The position numbers were made by a program, and so were the translations under genes. Below, piece after piece: positions 23,501-31,491 of a DNA stretch of 37,952 nt (position 1 is the first letter of the stretch; every line of letters begins with the position of its first letter). The notes under the pieces were generated by a model, which worked only from the letters and a program-made list of their open reading frames with translations, was not told where the DNA came from and did no database searches. The stretch comes from Prolixibacteraceae bacterium (lineage in GTDB: Bacteria; Bacteroidota; Bacteroidia; Bacteroidales; Prolixibacteraceae). The stretch spans positions 1-37,952 of the forward strand of contig WTWZ01000026.1 in NCBI GenBank assembly GCA_009773765.1, read 5' to 3'.

Positions 23501-25039
23501 TTAATAAGCTGTAATAGCTTTCCCCATTAACTTTTGGGCTTCAAGTGTAATCGGAACCTGCTCCGGTGTGGTAAAGCACCAAAGACCAAAATTCCACAGA
23601 CCAATAACTCTTGAATCATTCAATGCCTGACTGTAAAACAACCAGTTTATTTCTGCAACCTGAGCATCAGTGGTTGTTCCTTCGAAAAAGGTTTGTGGAA
23701 CTAAGAAAATATTATTGTTGGGACGTTTGATCTTTAAGTTTGCATTCATGGTGTTAACCAAAGAAAAGTCACTAACCGAAACATATCTATTCGCACCAAC
23801 CCAATCAATAACACTCGATGAATTTTGGATTCTAGTATCAGCAAGATCGTTTACCGTAGGATAAGCAAATACAGCAATTATAGGTAATGTAGGGCAATCT
23901 GCCTTCACTCTGTTAAGTACCATATTGTAATCTGATACACTGCACTGAACAGCCCAAAATGGTTCGTCAAACAAGTATAAGGCTTTAATTTTATCAATAT
24001 TCTGATTAATATTGGCCAGTGTTGCTATCCATTGAGTTTCCCAATCGGGTCTTAAATTTCCTGAGGCATCTGGCCAGAATTGCCAGCGAAGCTGCAAAAC
24101 GTTTGTCTTGGTGTTAGGAGTTGCAGCATCAATAAATTCCACAAAATTGAAATTTGTATAATCTGTAATTTCGCTGAAATGAGTGCCATAAGCTCTGTCT
24201 ACCCAGTAATATCCATAGTGTTGAACACGTTTAGCAGCAGTTGAGAACTGAGTGTTAATCACTAAATCATCAAATGATGAAACCACCGGATTTGTAGGAA
24301 CTATATATGCACCTAAATATGCATAAGCATTTGATGGAAGAGTCTCGTTTAAAACAGCCGATAATTGTACACCATTGATTGTCATTTGCAACGATTCCTG
24401 AGTAATAACCAACACAACCTGATATTCAGCGGCAGCCGGTACTGTACCGGTAACAGTTTTGTTATTTCCATTTTGAAATACCTGAACCGAGCCGTTAGAA
24501 CCAATAAGGAATCCAAAATTGGTTTGAGTTACATAACCTCGTTTTGTAGAACTTGCATCAAGCATAAAAGAAGTCCAGTAATTAGAAGTTTGCTCTGTAG
24601 TTGATGGATTCGTTTTAAAACTTACTCTATACTTATTAGGTGTGCCGGCAGAAATTAGTTTGTTTAACAAAACAGCGGAGTATTCCAAATGAAAACTTAA
24701 AACATTTGGTGAATAAGGGTGATTCACCTGAACACACCAGGGCTGAGTGGTTTTATCGTACCATGCCCCTGATTTTCGGGTCCATGTGGTATTTTTCCAC
24801 TGTCCGTATAACTGCCTTGCTGCTAAATTACTGTTTAGCCCATAATCACTGCTGATAACAGCATTATTGAAGTTGTCAACATAATGAAATGTCCAATCGC
24901 AATTTGTTGCTGTTGATTTTAAGTGAACAGGAGTATTTTCATTAGTTTGTATGATTTCTTCTTTCGAACACCCATTTATTAAGATAGGAAGAAACGCTAA
25001 ACCACATAAAACTAATTTTGCAAATTTTATCTTCTTCAT
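23501..25039 (-). CDS. Predicted surface lipoprotein with beta-sandwich and TIM-barrel-like domain (paralog B)
   Basis: A 512-residue lipoprotein. The lipobox is LINGC with Cys24, followed by SKEE, which fits the Bacteroidota surface-export signal (Lys plus acidic residues). Residues of about 45-265 look like a laminin-G/concanavalin-type beta-sandwich (NYWTSFMLDASSTKRGYV, GSVQVFQNGNNKTVTG, ELQMT-like strands). Residues of about 275-510 look like a TIM barrel, with strand ends at YGYYWVDRA, FNFVEFIDA, ALYLFDEPFW, WVGANRYVS, FLVPQTFF and LWNFGLWCF. Asp358-Glu359-Pro in LFDEPFW is a candidate for the acid/base position of a retaining glycosidase. It is a close paralog of the gene upstream (25149-26861). 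I do not recognise a named family; a carbohydrate-active role is inferred from context. Confidence 0.75.
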   Translation of the reverse strand: MKKIKFAKLVLCGLAFLPILINGCSKEEIIQTNENTPVHLKSTATNCDWTFHYVDNFNNAVISSDYGLNSNLAARQLYGQWKNTTWTRKSGAWYDKTTQPWCVQVNHPYSPNVLSFHLEYSAVLLNKLISAGTPNKYRVSFKTNPSTTEQTSNYWTSFMLDASSTKRGYVTQTNFGFLIGSNGSVQVFQNGNNKTVTGTVPAAAEYQVVLVITQESLQMTINGVQLSAVLNETLPSNAYAYLGAYIVPTNPVVSSFDDLVINTQFSTAAKRVQHYGYYWVDRAYGTHFSEITDYTNFNFVEFIDAATPNTKTNVLQLRWQFWPDASGNLRPDWETQWIATLANINQNIDKIKALYLFDEPFWAVQCSVSDYNMVLNRVKADCPTLPIIAVFAYPTVNDLADTRIQNSSSVIDWVGANRYVSVSDFSLVNTMNANLKIKRPNNNIFLVPQTFFEGTTTDAQVAEINWLFYSQALNDSRVIGLWNFGLWCFTTPEQVPITLEAQKLMGKAITAY

Positions 25040-25148
25040 AATTTTACTTTTAAAATTGAGTTATTAGTTTAGAAATCATTTAAATAAAAAAATATAATAA
25101 AAATTACCAAAAACTAATTGCATTGTTGAGATTGCATAATTTTGAATT

Positions 25149-26861
25149 TTAATATGTTGTAACAGCCTTCCCTATAATTCGTTGTGCTTTCAAGGTAATA
25201 GGCACTTCAGATGGTTTTGCAAAACACCATAAACCAAAATTAAAAATAGTGGAAACATTGGGCATTTCCAATGCCAGTTTGTAAAACAACCAGTTTATTT
25301 CGGCAATTTCTGCATCTGTTTTTGTGCCCAAAAAGAACGTTTGCGGTATCAGCATTAAATTTGTACTTGAAGGACGTTTTTTCAAAAGATTGTTGTACAT
25401 GGTTGTAATCTGCGAGAAATTGAAAACCGATACGTATTTGTTTGCGCCGATGATATCAAGGCTCGAATTTATCTGAGCAATATCGGTTTCGATAGTACCT
25501 GTAGGCCATCCATTTTCATCAGTATCGTTTACAGTGGTATATGCCAAAGCAGTAACCAAGGGCATACCCGGCATATCGGCTTTAATTCTATCCATCACCA
25601 TGTTAAAATCTGCAACCGGAATCGGCGCTGCCCAGAAAGGTTCATCAAACACATAAATAGCTTTAATCTTATGCAGATTCGCTTTCAGGTTGGGTAGAAT
25701 ATGGTTCCATTGAAATTCCCAATCGGGTCGTAGCTTTCCTGATGCATCAACCCAGAATTGCCATCTTACTTGTACCACATTAGTTTTGGTATTGGGAGTG
25801 GTAGCATCAATAAATTCCACAAAATTAAAATTAGTATAATTTGCAATTTCGCTGAAATGAGTACCATAAGCGCGATCAACCCAGTAGTATCCGTAGTTTA
25901 CAACATGTTTTGCAGCTTTTGAATATGGAGTGGCTATTACCAATTCATCAACAGTTGAAAATTTTGAAGAATTGTTAAAAAGAGCGCCCAAATAAGCATA
26001 AGCTTTTGTAGGAAGCGGTTCATCCAAAAAAGCCATAATCTTTGATCCGTTAATGGTTGCAATAAGTGAATATTGATTGATGTCCAAAACAACCTGATAG
26101 GAAGCTGCAGCCGGAACAGAACCAGTAATTGTTTTTTCATGCCCGTTCTGATATACCTGAACAGAACCATCGGAACTGATAAGAAAACCCAGTTGGGTTA
26201 AGGTTACATGACCATCTTTTGTATTGCTTTCATCAAGCATGAACGAAATCCAGTCTTTTGAGGCTTGCTCTAGAGTTAATGGATTGGCAGTAAAACTAAT
26301 TTGATACCTTTCAGCAATGCCGGCATCAATAAGTGTATTTAGCATTAAACCGGCAGTATTGCCTGCTGTGCTTGTAAAAGTAAGTACATCAGGATAAATG
26401 GAACGGTTTACCTGGGAATACGTTGTATTGATTGTTGTGCCTGCAACCGCAGAACCGCTTGTGCGTGTCCATGTTATTCCGGTAAAGTCGGGATTGTAAA
26501 GCTGGCGGACATTTAAATTATCGTTTAGCCCTTTATTTCCGTCGGTATTATTTGCATCGTCGAAAGTATCAACGTATTTAAAAGCCCAGTCGCAGGTGTT
26601 TAAACGGTATAAAGAAGTATCTAAGGCGCCCGGTGCAAAAAATGTGATGCTGTCTGTAAAAGCCACAGGTGTTTGATAGTCAATATTTCCATCTTTGTAA
26701 ATTTCAAAATTATTATCTACAGAAATTTTCATGCTGTCAATGGAAGAAATTGAAGTCTGATAGTCCACAGAACCAGCTTTGTGCACGTAAACGGATTGCT
26801 GTGCAAAACTGAAACCAACAGAAAATGCTAAAGCAATTATGATTAAAGTGAGTGTTTTCAT
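25149..26861 (-). CDS. Secreted paralog A: N-terminal repeat module, beta-sandwich and TIM-barrel-like domain
   Basis: A 570-residue secreted protein that begins at 26861 (MKTLTLIIIALAFSVGFSFA signal peptide), 1 nt after the stop of the small T9SS gene. After the signal come two short repeats ending in IDSMKI and TDSITF, an N-terminal module often seen in Bacteroidota surface proteins. From about residue 120 it aligns throughout with paralog B: the same beta-sandwich (WISFMLDESNTKDGHV, GSVQVYQNGHEKT) and barrel (YGYYWVDRAYGTHFSEI, VRWQFWVDASGKLRPDWE). The DEP motif is Asp406-Glu407-Pro in VFDEPFW. Unlike paralog B it has no lipobox, and it has no sorting domain of its own. A start 40 codons earlier was rejected since it would overlap the upstream gene and hide the signal peptide. 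Confidence 0.75.
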   Translation of the reverse strand: MKTLTLIIIALAFSVGFSFAQQSVYVHKAGSVDYQTSISSIDSMKISVDNNFEIYKDGNIDYQTPVAFTDSITFFAPGALDTSLYRLNTCDWAFKYVDTFDDANNTDGNKGLNDNLNVRQLYNPDFTGITWTRTSGSAVAGTTINTTYSQVNRSIYPDVLTFTSTAGNTAGLMLNTLIDAGIAERYQISFTANPLTLEQASKDWISFMLDESNTKDGHVTLTQLGFLISSDGSVQVYQNGHEKTITGSVPAAASYQVVLDINQYSLIATINGSKIMAFLDEPLPTKAYAYLGALFNNSSKFSTVDELVIATPYSKAAKHVVNYGYYWVDRAYGTHFSEIANYTNFNFVEFIDATTPNTKTNVVQVRWQFWVDASGKLRPDWEFQWNHILPNLKANLHKIKAIYVFDEPFWAAPIPVADFNMVMDRIKADMPGMPLVTALAYTTVNDTDENGWPTGTIETDIAQINSSLDIIGANKYVSVFNFSQITTMYNNLLKKRPSSTNLMLIPQTFFLGTKTDAEIAEINWLFYKLALEMPNVSTIFNFGLWCFAKPSEVPITLKAQRIIGKAVTTY

Positions 26862-26862
26862 A

Positions 26863-27381
26863 TTATTCAGATTTAATGAATTTTGAAATTTCGATAGAAC
26901 TTCCGGTATTAATGCGGCAAAAATAGAAACCCTGTTGAAGTGTTGACACCTCAAGCGTTTTCTTGTTGAAACCAGCATCATTCACAATCATTTTACGCAA
27001 TACAGTTCTGCCATTCAAATCAATAATCTGAATTTCACTTTGTCCCATTCCTGCCGACCAGTATTGAATGTTCAGTTGGTTCGTTGCGGGGCTTGGAAAG
27101 ATTGACAATTTATTAACCTCATTTTCAATAACTCCTACAATAACTTTAGAATCGAAAAAGAGTTTGCTGAAACTTGTATATAAATATGAATTTATAGAAC
27201 CGTCAGTTTTTTTCAACATAAGATTTCCGCTCAGAAAGCTTAAACTTCGAAGTGTTTTGATTTGAAATACTGAATCTTTCCCTGTTTTGAATTCAATGAG
27301 CAATGAATTTTGTGCTTGTAATCCTGAAAAGGCTATACAAAACAGCAACATAAAGATTATAGGAATGTGCTTATGTTTCAT
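26863..27381 (-). CDS. Small secreted protein with T9SS type A sorting domain
   Basis: A 172-residue protein: signal peptide (to about residue 23, SGLQAQ), two short modules (LLIEFKTGKDSVFQIKTLRS ending in SLSFLS, and KKTDGSINSYLY ending in KLFFD) resembling those at the start of paralog A, then a C-terminal T9SS type A sorting domain (LSIFPSPATNQLNIQY, IQIIDLNGRTVLRK, STLQQGFYFCRI). It has no catalytic domain, so it may serve as a surface anchor, partner or binding module. The paralog A gene starts 1 nt after its stop (TAATATG), a strong sign of coupled translation and perhaps a complex. Confidence 0.78.
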   Translation of the reverse strand: MKHKHIPIIFMLLFCIAFSGLQAQNSLLIEFKTGKDSVFQIKTLRSLSFLSGNLMLKKTDGSINSYLYTSFSKLFFDSKVIVGVIENEVNKLSIFPSPATNQLNIQYWSAGMGQSEIQIIDLNGRTVLRKMIVNDAGFNKKTLEVSTLQQGFYFCRINTGSSIEISKFIKSE

Positions 27382-27423
27382 TTTAGTTGTTTTTATGATG
27401 AATAAATTAAAATGTGTAAATTT

Positions 27424-28818
27424 TTACCAGTTGTCAGTCCTAAAGGCTAAGAGAGGTAAACCGTTTATGTCAAAAAGATTAGGAACTTCTTCGTTACTGA
27501 AACAATAGCGCACTGCGACAGTTTTTTTTACCTTATCTGATTGCAAAATTATTTCGCCCTCTTCTGTTAAAACAGCTTTAGCCTGATAGAAAAATTTGTC
27601 TTTACCTGCAATTCTGAAACCGTTAATTGAATCGCCTTTGCAAGATAATTTTCCTATAGATGATACCGCTATTCTGGCTTTGTTTTTATCGATTTTTAAA
27701 CCTGCAAATTTAGGTGAATAAGGCATAATATCCTGGAATCCATAAACTTCTTTCAATGCCAGATTTGCCAATCTGTAACCGACACCCGTCTTTAATAGCG
27801 GATGTATATCTTTCACATTGTCAACCAAATCGCCAACGGTAACCATTCCGGTTTTTGGAACTGAAAGTGTTAATTCCTGTTGTTCACGTAGATAAGCTGC
27901 CGCATCTTTGGGGTAATAGCCATCAAAAGGAGCTATCTGAACAAAATAAAACGGGAAATCATTTTCAAAGGCTGCTCTCCAGCATTGTATCATATTTTTT
28001 AATAATTTGCCGTAATTCAAAGCTTCCTCCGTTTTCAACGCATTGCTTTCGCCCTGATACCAAATAACGCCGGCAAGTTTGTAAGGTGCTAAAGGATGTA
28101 TCATGGTATTGTAAAGTATAGAAGTTTCCTGTGGCGCCCAGGCAGTTCCAAAATGACTTTCGCGGATGAGTTCTTCTTCGTTGGCAAAAGCTGTCCGGGG
28201 CATCCAGGGCTGAATACTGGTTGCACCCCAGCTTGAATGTATTAGTCCGACAGGTGTTTGTAACTTTTCATGTAAATAGCTTCCAAAGAAAAATGCCACT
28301 GCGCTGAACTGTTTAACCGTATTTGAATCGCAGACCATCCACTTGCCTTTGCAGTCGCTGTGAAAATAAATATCATGTGATTGTTCTACCTGAAATAAAC
28401 GGATTGAATTATTCACATTATGTTTTACAACGTTAAAATCCGGTATTTTACTGACAGGCATTTCCATATTTGACTGCCCTGAACAAAGCCAGACTTCACC
28501 CATTATAATATCTGAGATTATTTGCTTATCTGTACCACAACTAAATTCAATACTGTGTGTTCCGCCGGCTTTGGGGGTTTCAATTGTTGCTTTCCATGTG
28601 CAGTCTTTGGCTACCAGGGCTTTAACCGTATCTGCTGGTGCCCAGCTACTTACAATACTAATTTCTAAAGTAGCCGGACCCCAACCCCAAAGTTTTATTG
28701 TTGCAGATTGTTGAAAAACAGCATGATCACTAATGATTGACGGTAATCTGATGGGCATATTGTGCGCATTCAGATTCATCCATGCCGCTGAAAACAATAT
28801 GAATAATACTTTATACAT
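27424..28818 (-). CDS. Sialate O-acetylesterase-like SGNH carbohydrate esterase
   Basis: A 464-residue secreted esterase. A signal peptide (about 1-18) precedes a small beta domain (SDHAVFQQSATIKLWGWG) and the SGNH hydrolase core: SGQSNMEM with nucleophile Ser116, VIWYQGESNA with the conserved Asn, and KDIHP with Asp337 and His339. Family members remove acetyl groups from sialic acid or from plant and other polysaccharides. In this locus it would deacetylate the glycan before rhamnose is released. Its ATG shares a base with the stop of the upstream gene (TAATG), so both are translated together. Confidence 0.9.
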   Translation of the reverse strand: MYKVLFILFSAAWMNLNAHNMPIRLPSIISDHAVFQQSATIKLWGWGPATLEISIVSSWAPADTVKALVAKDCTWKATIETPKAGGTHSIEFSCGTDKQIISDIIMGEVWLCSGQSNMEMPVSKIPDFNVVKHNVNNSIRLFQVEQSHDIYFHSDCKGKWMVCDSNTVKQFSAVAFFFGSYLHEKLQTPVGLIHSSWGATSIQPWMPRTAFANEEELIRESHFGTAWAPQETSILYNTMIHPLAPYKLAGVIWYQGESNALKTEEALNYGKLLKNMIQCWRAAFENDFPFYFVQIAPFDGYYPKDAAAYLREQQELTLSVPKTGMVTVGDLVDNVKDIHPLLKTGVGYRLANLALKEVYGFQDIMPYSPKFAGLKIDKNKARIAVSSIGKLSCKGDSINGFRIAGKDKFFYQAKAVLTEEGEIILQSDKVKKTVAVRYCFSNEEVPNLFDINGLPLLAFRTDNW

Positions 28819-30239
28819 TATTTGTCGTTATTTTTTAATTCCAATCGTAGAAGCAAAGCGCCACCGCCGGTCAATACACATTCATAAGCATTGTTTTGAT
28901 TCAGTTGAATTTGTTCTTCCTTACCGGTTTTGTTTGAAATGGAAAAGACTTTTTCCACATCTTTTGTGAAGTTGATTGTAGTTGGGAGTGAAGCAGCCTC
29001 GCGTGAGAGATTTACACCATGGCGTTTGTTCACTATCATGATGTACGGATGCTTTTGCGGGTCTTCAAAATAGCTAAGGATATAACCCATATTTTTGCTG
29101 ACTTCATTTGAGAAAATCTTTGCAACATAAAGCTCTTCAGCACCACCCCAGTCTTTTACTGAAAATTCATCGGTTCCAACCGGAGGAAATGGTTCATTCG
29201 TTCCTAATATATGCCTAACATACAGGCTTTTAAAACTATCCAGTAAATTTCCCCACGTTAAAGCTTCCCTGTTAACCTCAGCAACATCATTGAACCGTTC
29301 ACCTTTTTGATCCTGAGCATTTAAAACTCCTGAACCAAATTCATATACATCGCTTACAGCCGGAAATTTTGTTCTTCCGTAAGAAAAATTGTGAATGGAG
29401 TCTTTTTTGTTGGGTTTCATAAGTTCCCAGCCTACAAGCTCGTTAATTGCTACAACAGGATGTCTGAAATAAAAGTAGAACAGTCCTTTGCTGCCATAAG
29501 CCAACAGCGAGTTTACCTGCCATGCTAAATCAGAAGCACTCACATCGCGCATGGCATGTGAAGAATACACCTGCACAAATCCAAGAATTTTGCAATTGTT
29601 TTTTTGAGCAGTTTCGCGCATCATTTCCAAATCGTGATAGTAGGTAGTGCCATTGTAATCTTCCCTGTAACAGGGATAATTGTCTAATGAAGCGTAAGCC
29701 GGTTGCAGTTTACCGAAATAATCATCCATATACTGGTTGTACGTACTTCCTAACAACGATTGACTTACAAAAGAAGGAAACATATTCACCAGGCTAATCA
29801 TATTTGGATATTTACTTCGTAAAAAATCGTACTGTATTTTTAATGTATCTAACTGGTAGGTTTTGGGTTCATCGCTTAAGAAATATCCCACTCTTTTGGG
29901 ATCTTCGGCATGAAAATCAGCCATAGCTTTGTAATCATATCCTTTTGAGGTAAATTCTTTGAAAAGCATCCAGTTTCCATCCCAGTATTTTTTCATTGTT
30001 TTATAAGCTTCTTCATTCGGATGTATAGTCATCACGTTAAAGCCAGCTTCTTTAAACCAGCTTAATTGCTGCTCGGTTAATGTAGGCGGAATAAATGACA
30101 GGATAGGAAATGGTTTAATCGTAATATCAATTTTTTCAGGTTGATTTACTAACTTTTCCTGTGTTTTCTTATTGCTTTGAGCAATGCAGATTGAACTAAT
30201 TAATAATAAAATGCAAACTAAAATAATGGTATTTTTCAT
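28818..30239 (-). CDS. Secreted TIM-barrel-like protein with DEP motif, putative glycosidase
   Basis: A 473-residue secreted protein. A signal peptide (about 1-20, ICIAQ) is followed by a TIM-barrel-like region: LSWFKEAGFNVMTIHPNEE, RVGYFLSDEPKTYQLD with Asp123-Glu124-Pro, ISLVNMFP, YASLDNYPCY, ILGFVQVY and GLFYFYFR as successive strand ends. The last ~120 residues are a beta-sandwich (YIMIVNKRHGVNLSRE, KVFSISNKTGKE, GALLLRLEL) as in many clan A glycosidases. Glu124 is a candidate catalytic residue. I do not recognise an established GH family. It is coupled to the esterase (1-base overlap). Predicted extracytoplasmic; substrate unknown. Confidence 0.7.
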   Translation of the reverse strand: MKNTIILVCILLLISSICIAQSNKKTQEKLVNQPEKIDITIKPFPILSFIPPTLTEQQLSWFKEAGFNVMTIHPNEEAYKTMKKYWDGNWMLFKEFTSKGYDYKAMADFHAEDPKRVGYFLSDEPKTYQLDTLKIQYDFLRSKYPNMISLVNMFPSFVSQSLLGSTYNQYMDDYFGKLQPAYASLDNYPCYREDYNGTTYYHDLEMMRETAQKNNCKILGFVQVYSSHAMRDVSASDLAWQVNSLLAYGSKGLFYFYFRHPVVAINELVGWELMKPNKKDSIHNFSYGRTKFPAVSDVYEFGSGVLNAQDQKGERFNDVAEVNREALTWGNLLDSFKSLYVRHILGTNEPFPPVGTDEFSVKDWGGAEELYVAKIFSNEVSKNMGYILSYFEDPQKHPYIMIVNKRHGVNLSREAASLPTTINFTKDVEKVFSISNKTGKEEQIQLNQNNAYECVLTGGGALLLRLELKNNDK

Positions 30240-30325
30240 TTGTAAATGAATTTAAAAAATATTTATTTCATTAATTTGTGTGAAGCGGATTAGTGGTTTA
30301 ATACCACTTTGAAAAACGAAGGGAA

Positions 30326-30363
30326 AATAAGAGGTAAATGAGATATTTCATTTACCTCTTATT
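30326..30363 (-). terminator. Strong hairpin inside the glycan locus
   Basis: A perfect 16-bp stem (30326-30341 with 30348-30363) with a 6-nt loop starts 26 bp after the jelly-roll T9SS gene. On the minus strand it is followed by TTTTCCC, a weak T-tract. It splits the locus into receptor-proximal and enzyme parts and may attenuate transcription or stabilise the upstream mRNA. Confidence 0.65.
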
Positions 30364-30388
30364 AAATAGCTTATTAAACAATTACTAA

Positions 30389-31450
30389 CTATTTTTTAAT
30401 CATTTTACCTGTAAAAACATCCTGTCCATTAGCCAATCGAACAATATAAATACCTGTTTTCAAATTTTGAACATTGATATTTACATCTTCAGTTCCCCTA
30501 AGTTTTACTTTCAATACCTCCTGACCTTTAATAGAAAATATACTCAACATGCTGTTTGAAGCAGCATTTGAAATTCTTAATATATCCTGAACAGGATTCG
30601 GATAAATAATCAGTTTGTTATTATTAATGGATTGAATTGCTGTGATATCCGGCATAGCCGCTTGCCCTGCCTTGAAATCGTCAATCCAGACCGTACCGAC
30701 AAATTCGTTACCTACTGCACCATCGTCAAATGATAAACCGGGGGTAATCAGTACTCTCCAAATAGCTGCATAATCAATCTCGGCCGGCAATGCAAAAGTT
30801 AAATCATGCCATTGCCCGTCAGAAGGAATCCGCTGGTTCAGATATTCACCACTACCTGTATTAAAGCCAATACGGGTCGAGTCTTGTTCTTCGCCATTCC
30901 ATGTAGCACCTTTTTCAACTTTTGCCCTGAAACTCACATAGCGGTAATCGTTCAAGTTAAATAATAATTGTTTGGCTCCAATCAGGAAATATTGGCTAAA
31001 CCAGGCATTGTTATAACCCAGGCAATTAAACTTAAGCGCATCGTTTTCTACAGTGGCAACAATACCGGTAGTAGTCGGAGCGCCACCAGCATTGGCAGTT
31101 ACAAATGCCGTGTCAACAATTCCGTTAAAATCATCAGTAAACGAATTTACTGTAATTGGCAACTTAGAATTTGGAACAAAGAATAGAGCCATGCCCGCTC
31201 TTAAATCGCGAAGGGCAAGCTCCTTTTTCGTCTCGTTTCCGGTAGCAAATAAAGCTTCTGCACCCGAAATCAGTTTGTTCGCAATATCAACCTGAGACTG
31301 CTTGTACTGATTTGGTTCGGCACCTACAACAGCAGCGGCAACAACTGCTTTACACGAATCAATTACCCCACCAAGCAGATGTTGTGCCATTGCCTTATTA
31401 CCCAGTGCCAGGAATAAAACCACAGCGAATAAAAAAGAAAGTTTTTTCAT
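30389..31450 (-). CDS. T9SS-secreted protein: helical module, jelly-roll domain, sorting domain
   Basis: A 353-residue secreted protein. A signal peptide (about 1-22, KAMAQ) is followed by an all-helical module (about 23-100: IDSCKAVVAAAVVG, YKQSQVDIANKLISGAEALF, KKELALRDLRAGMALF) of the FIVAR-like kind. A beta jelly-roll of about 160 residues follows (SFTDDFNG, WFSQYFLIGAKQLLFNLNDY, RYVSFRAKV, WHDLTFALP, GTVWIDDFKAG), like carbohydrate-binding CIA30/CBM11-type folds, and then a T9SS type A domain (IIYPNPVQDILRISN, ILKTGIYIVRL-like end). It probably binds glycan at the cell surface; no catalytic residues are evident. Confidence 0.75.
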   Translation of the reverse strand: MKKLSFLFAVVLFLALGNKAMAQHLLGGVIDSCKAVVAAAVVGAEPNQYKQSQVDIANKLISGAEALFATGNETKKELALRDLRAGMALFFVPNSKLPITVNSFTDDFNGIVDTAFVTANAGGAPTTTGIVATVENDALKFNCLGYNNAWFSQYFLIGAKQLLFNLNDYRYVSFRAKVEKGATWNGEEQDSTRIGFNTGSGEYLNQRIPSDGQWHDLTFALPAEIDYAAIWRVLITPGLSFDDGAVGNEFVGTVWIDDFKAGQAAMPDITAIQSINNNKLIIYPNPVQDILRISNAASNSMLSIFSIKGQEVLKVKLRGTEDVNINVQNLKTGIYIVRLANGQDVFTGKMIKK

Positions 31451-31491
31451 ATAATTAAATTTTAGTGATTAGTAAAAATTTATTACTGACT

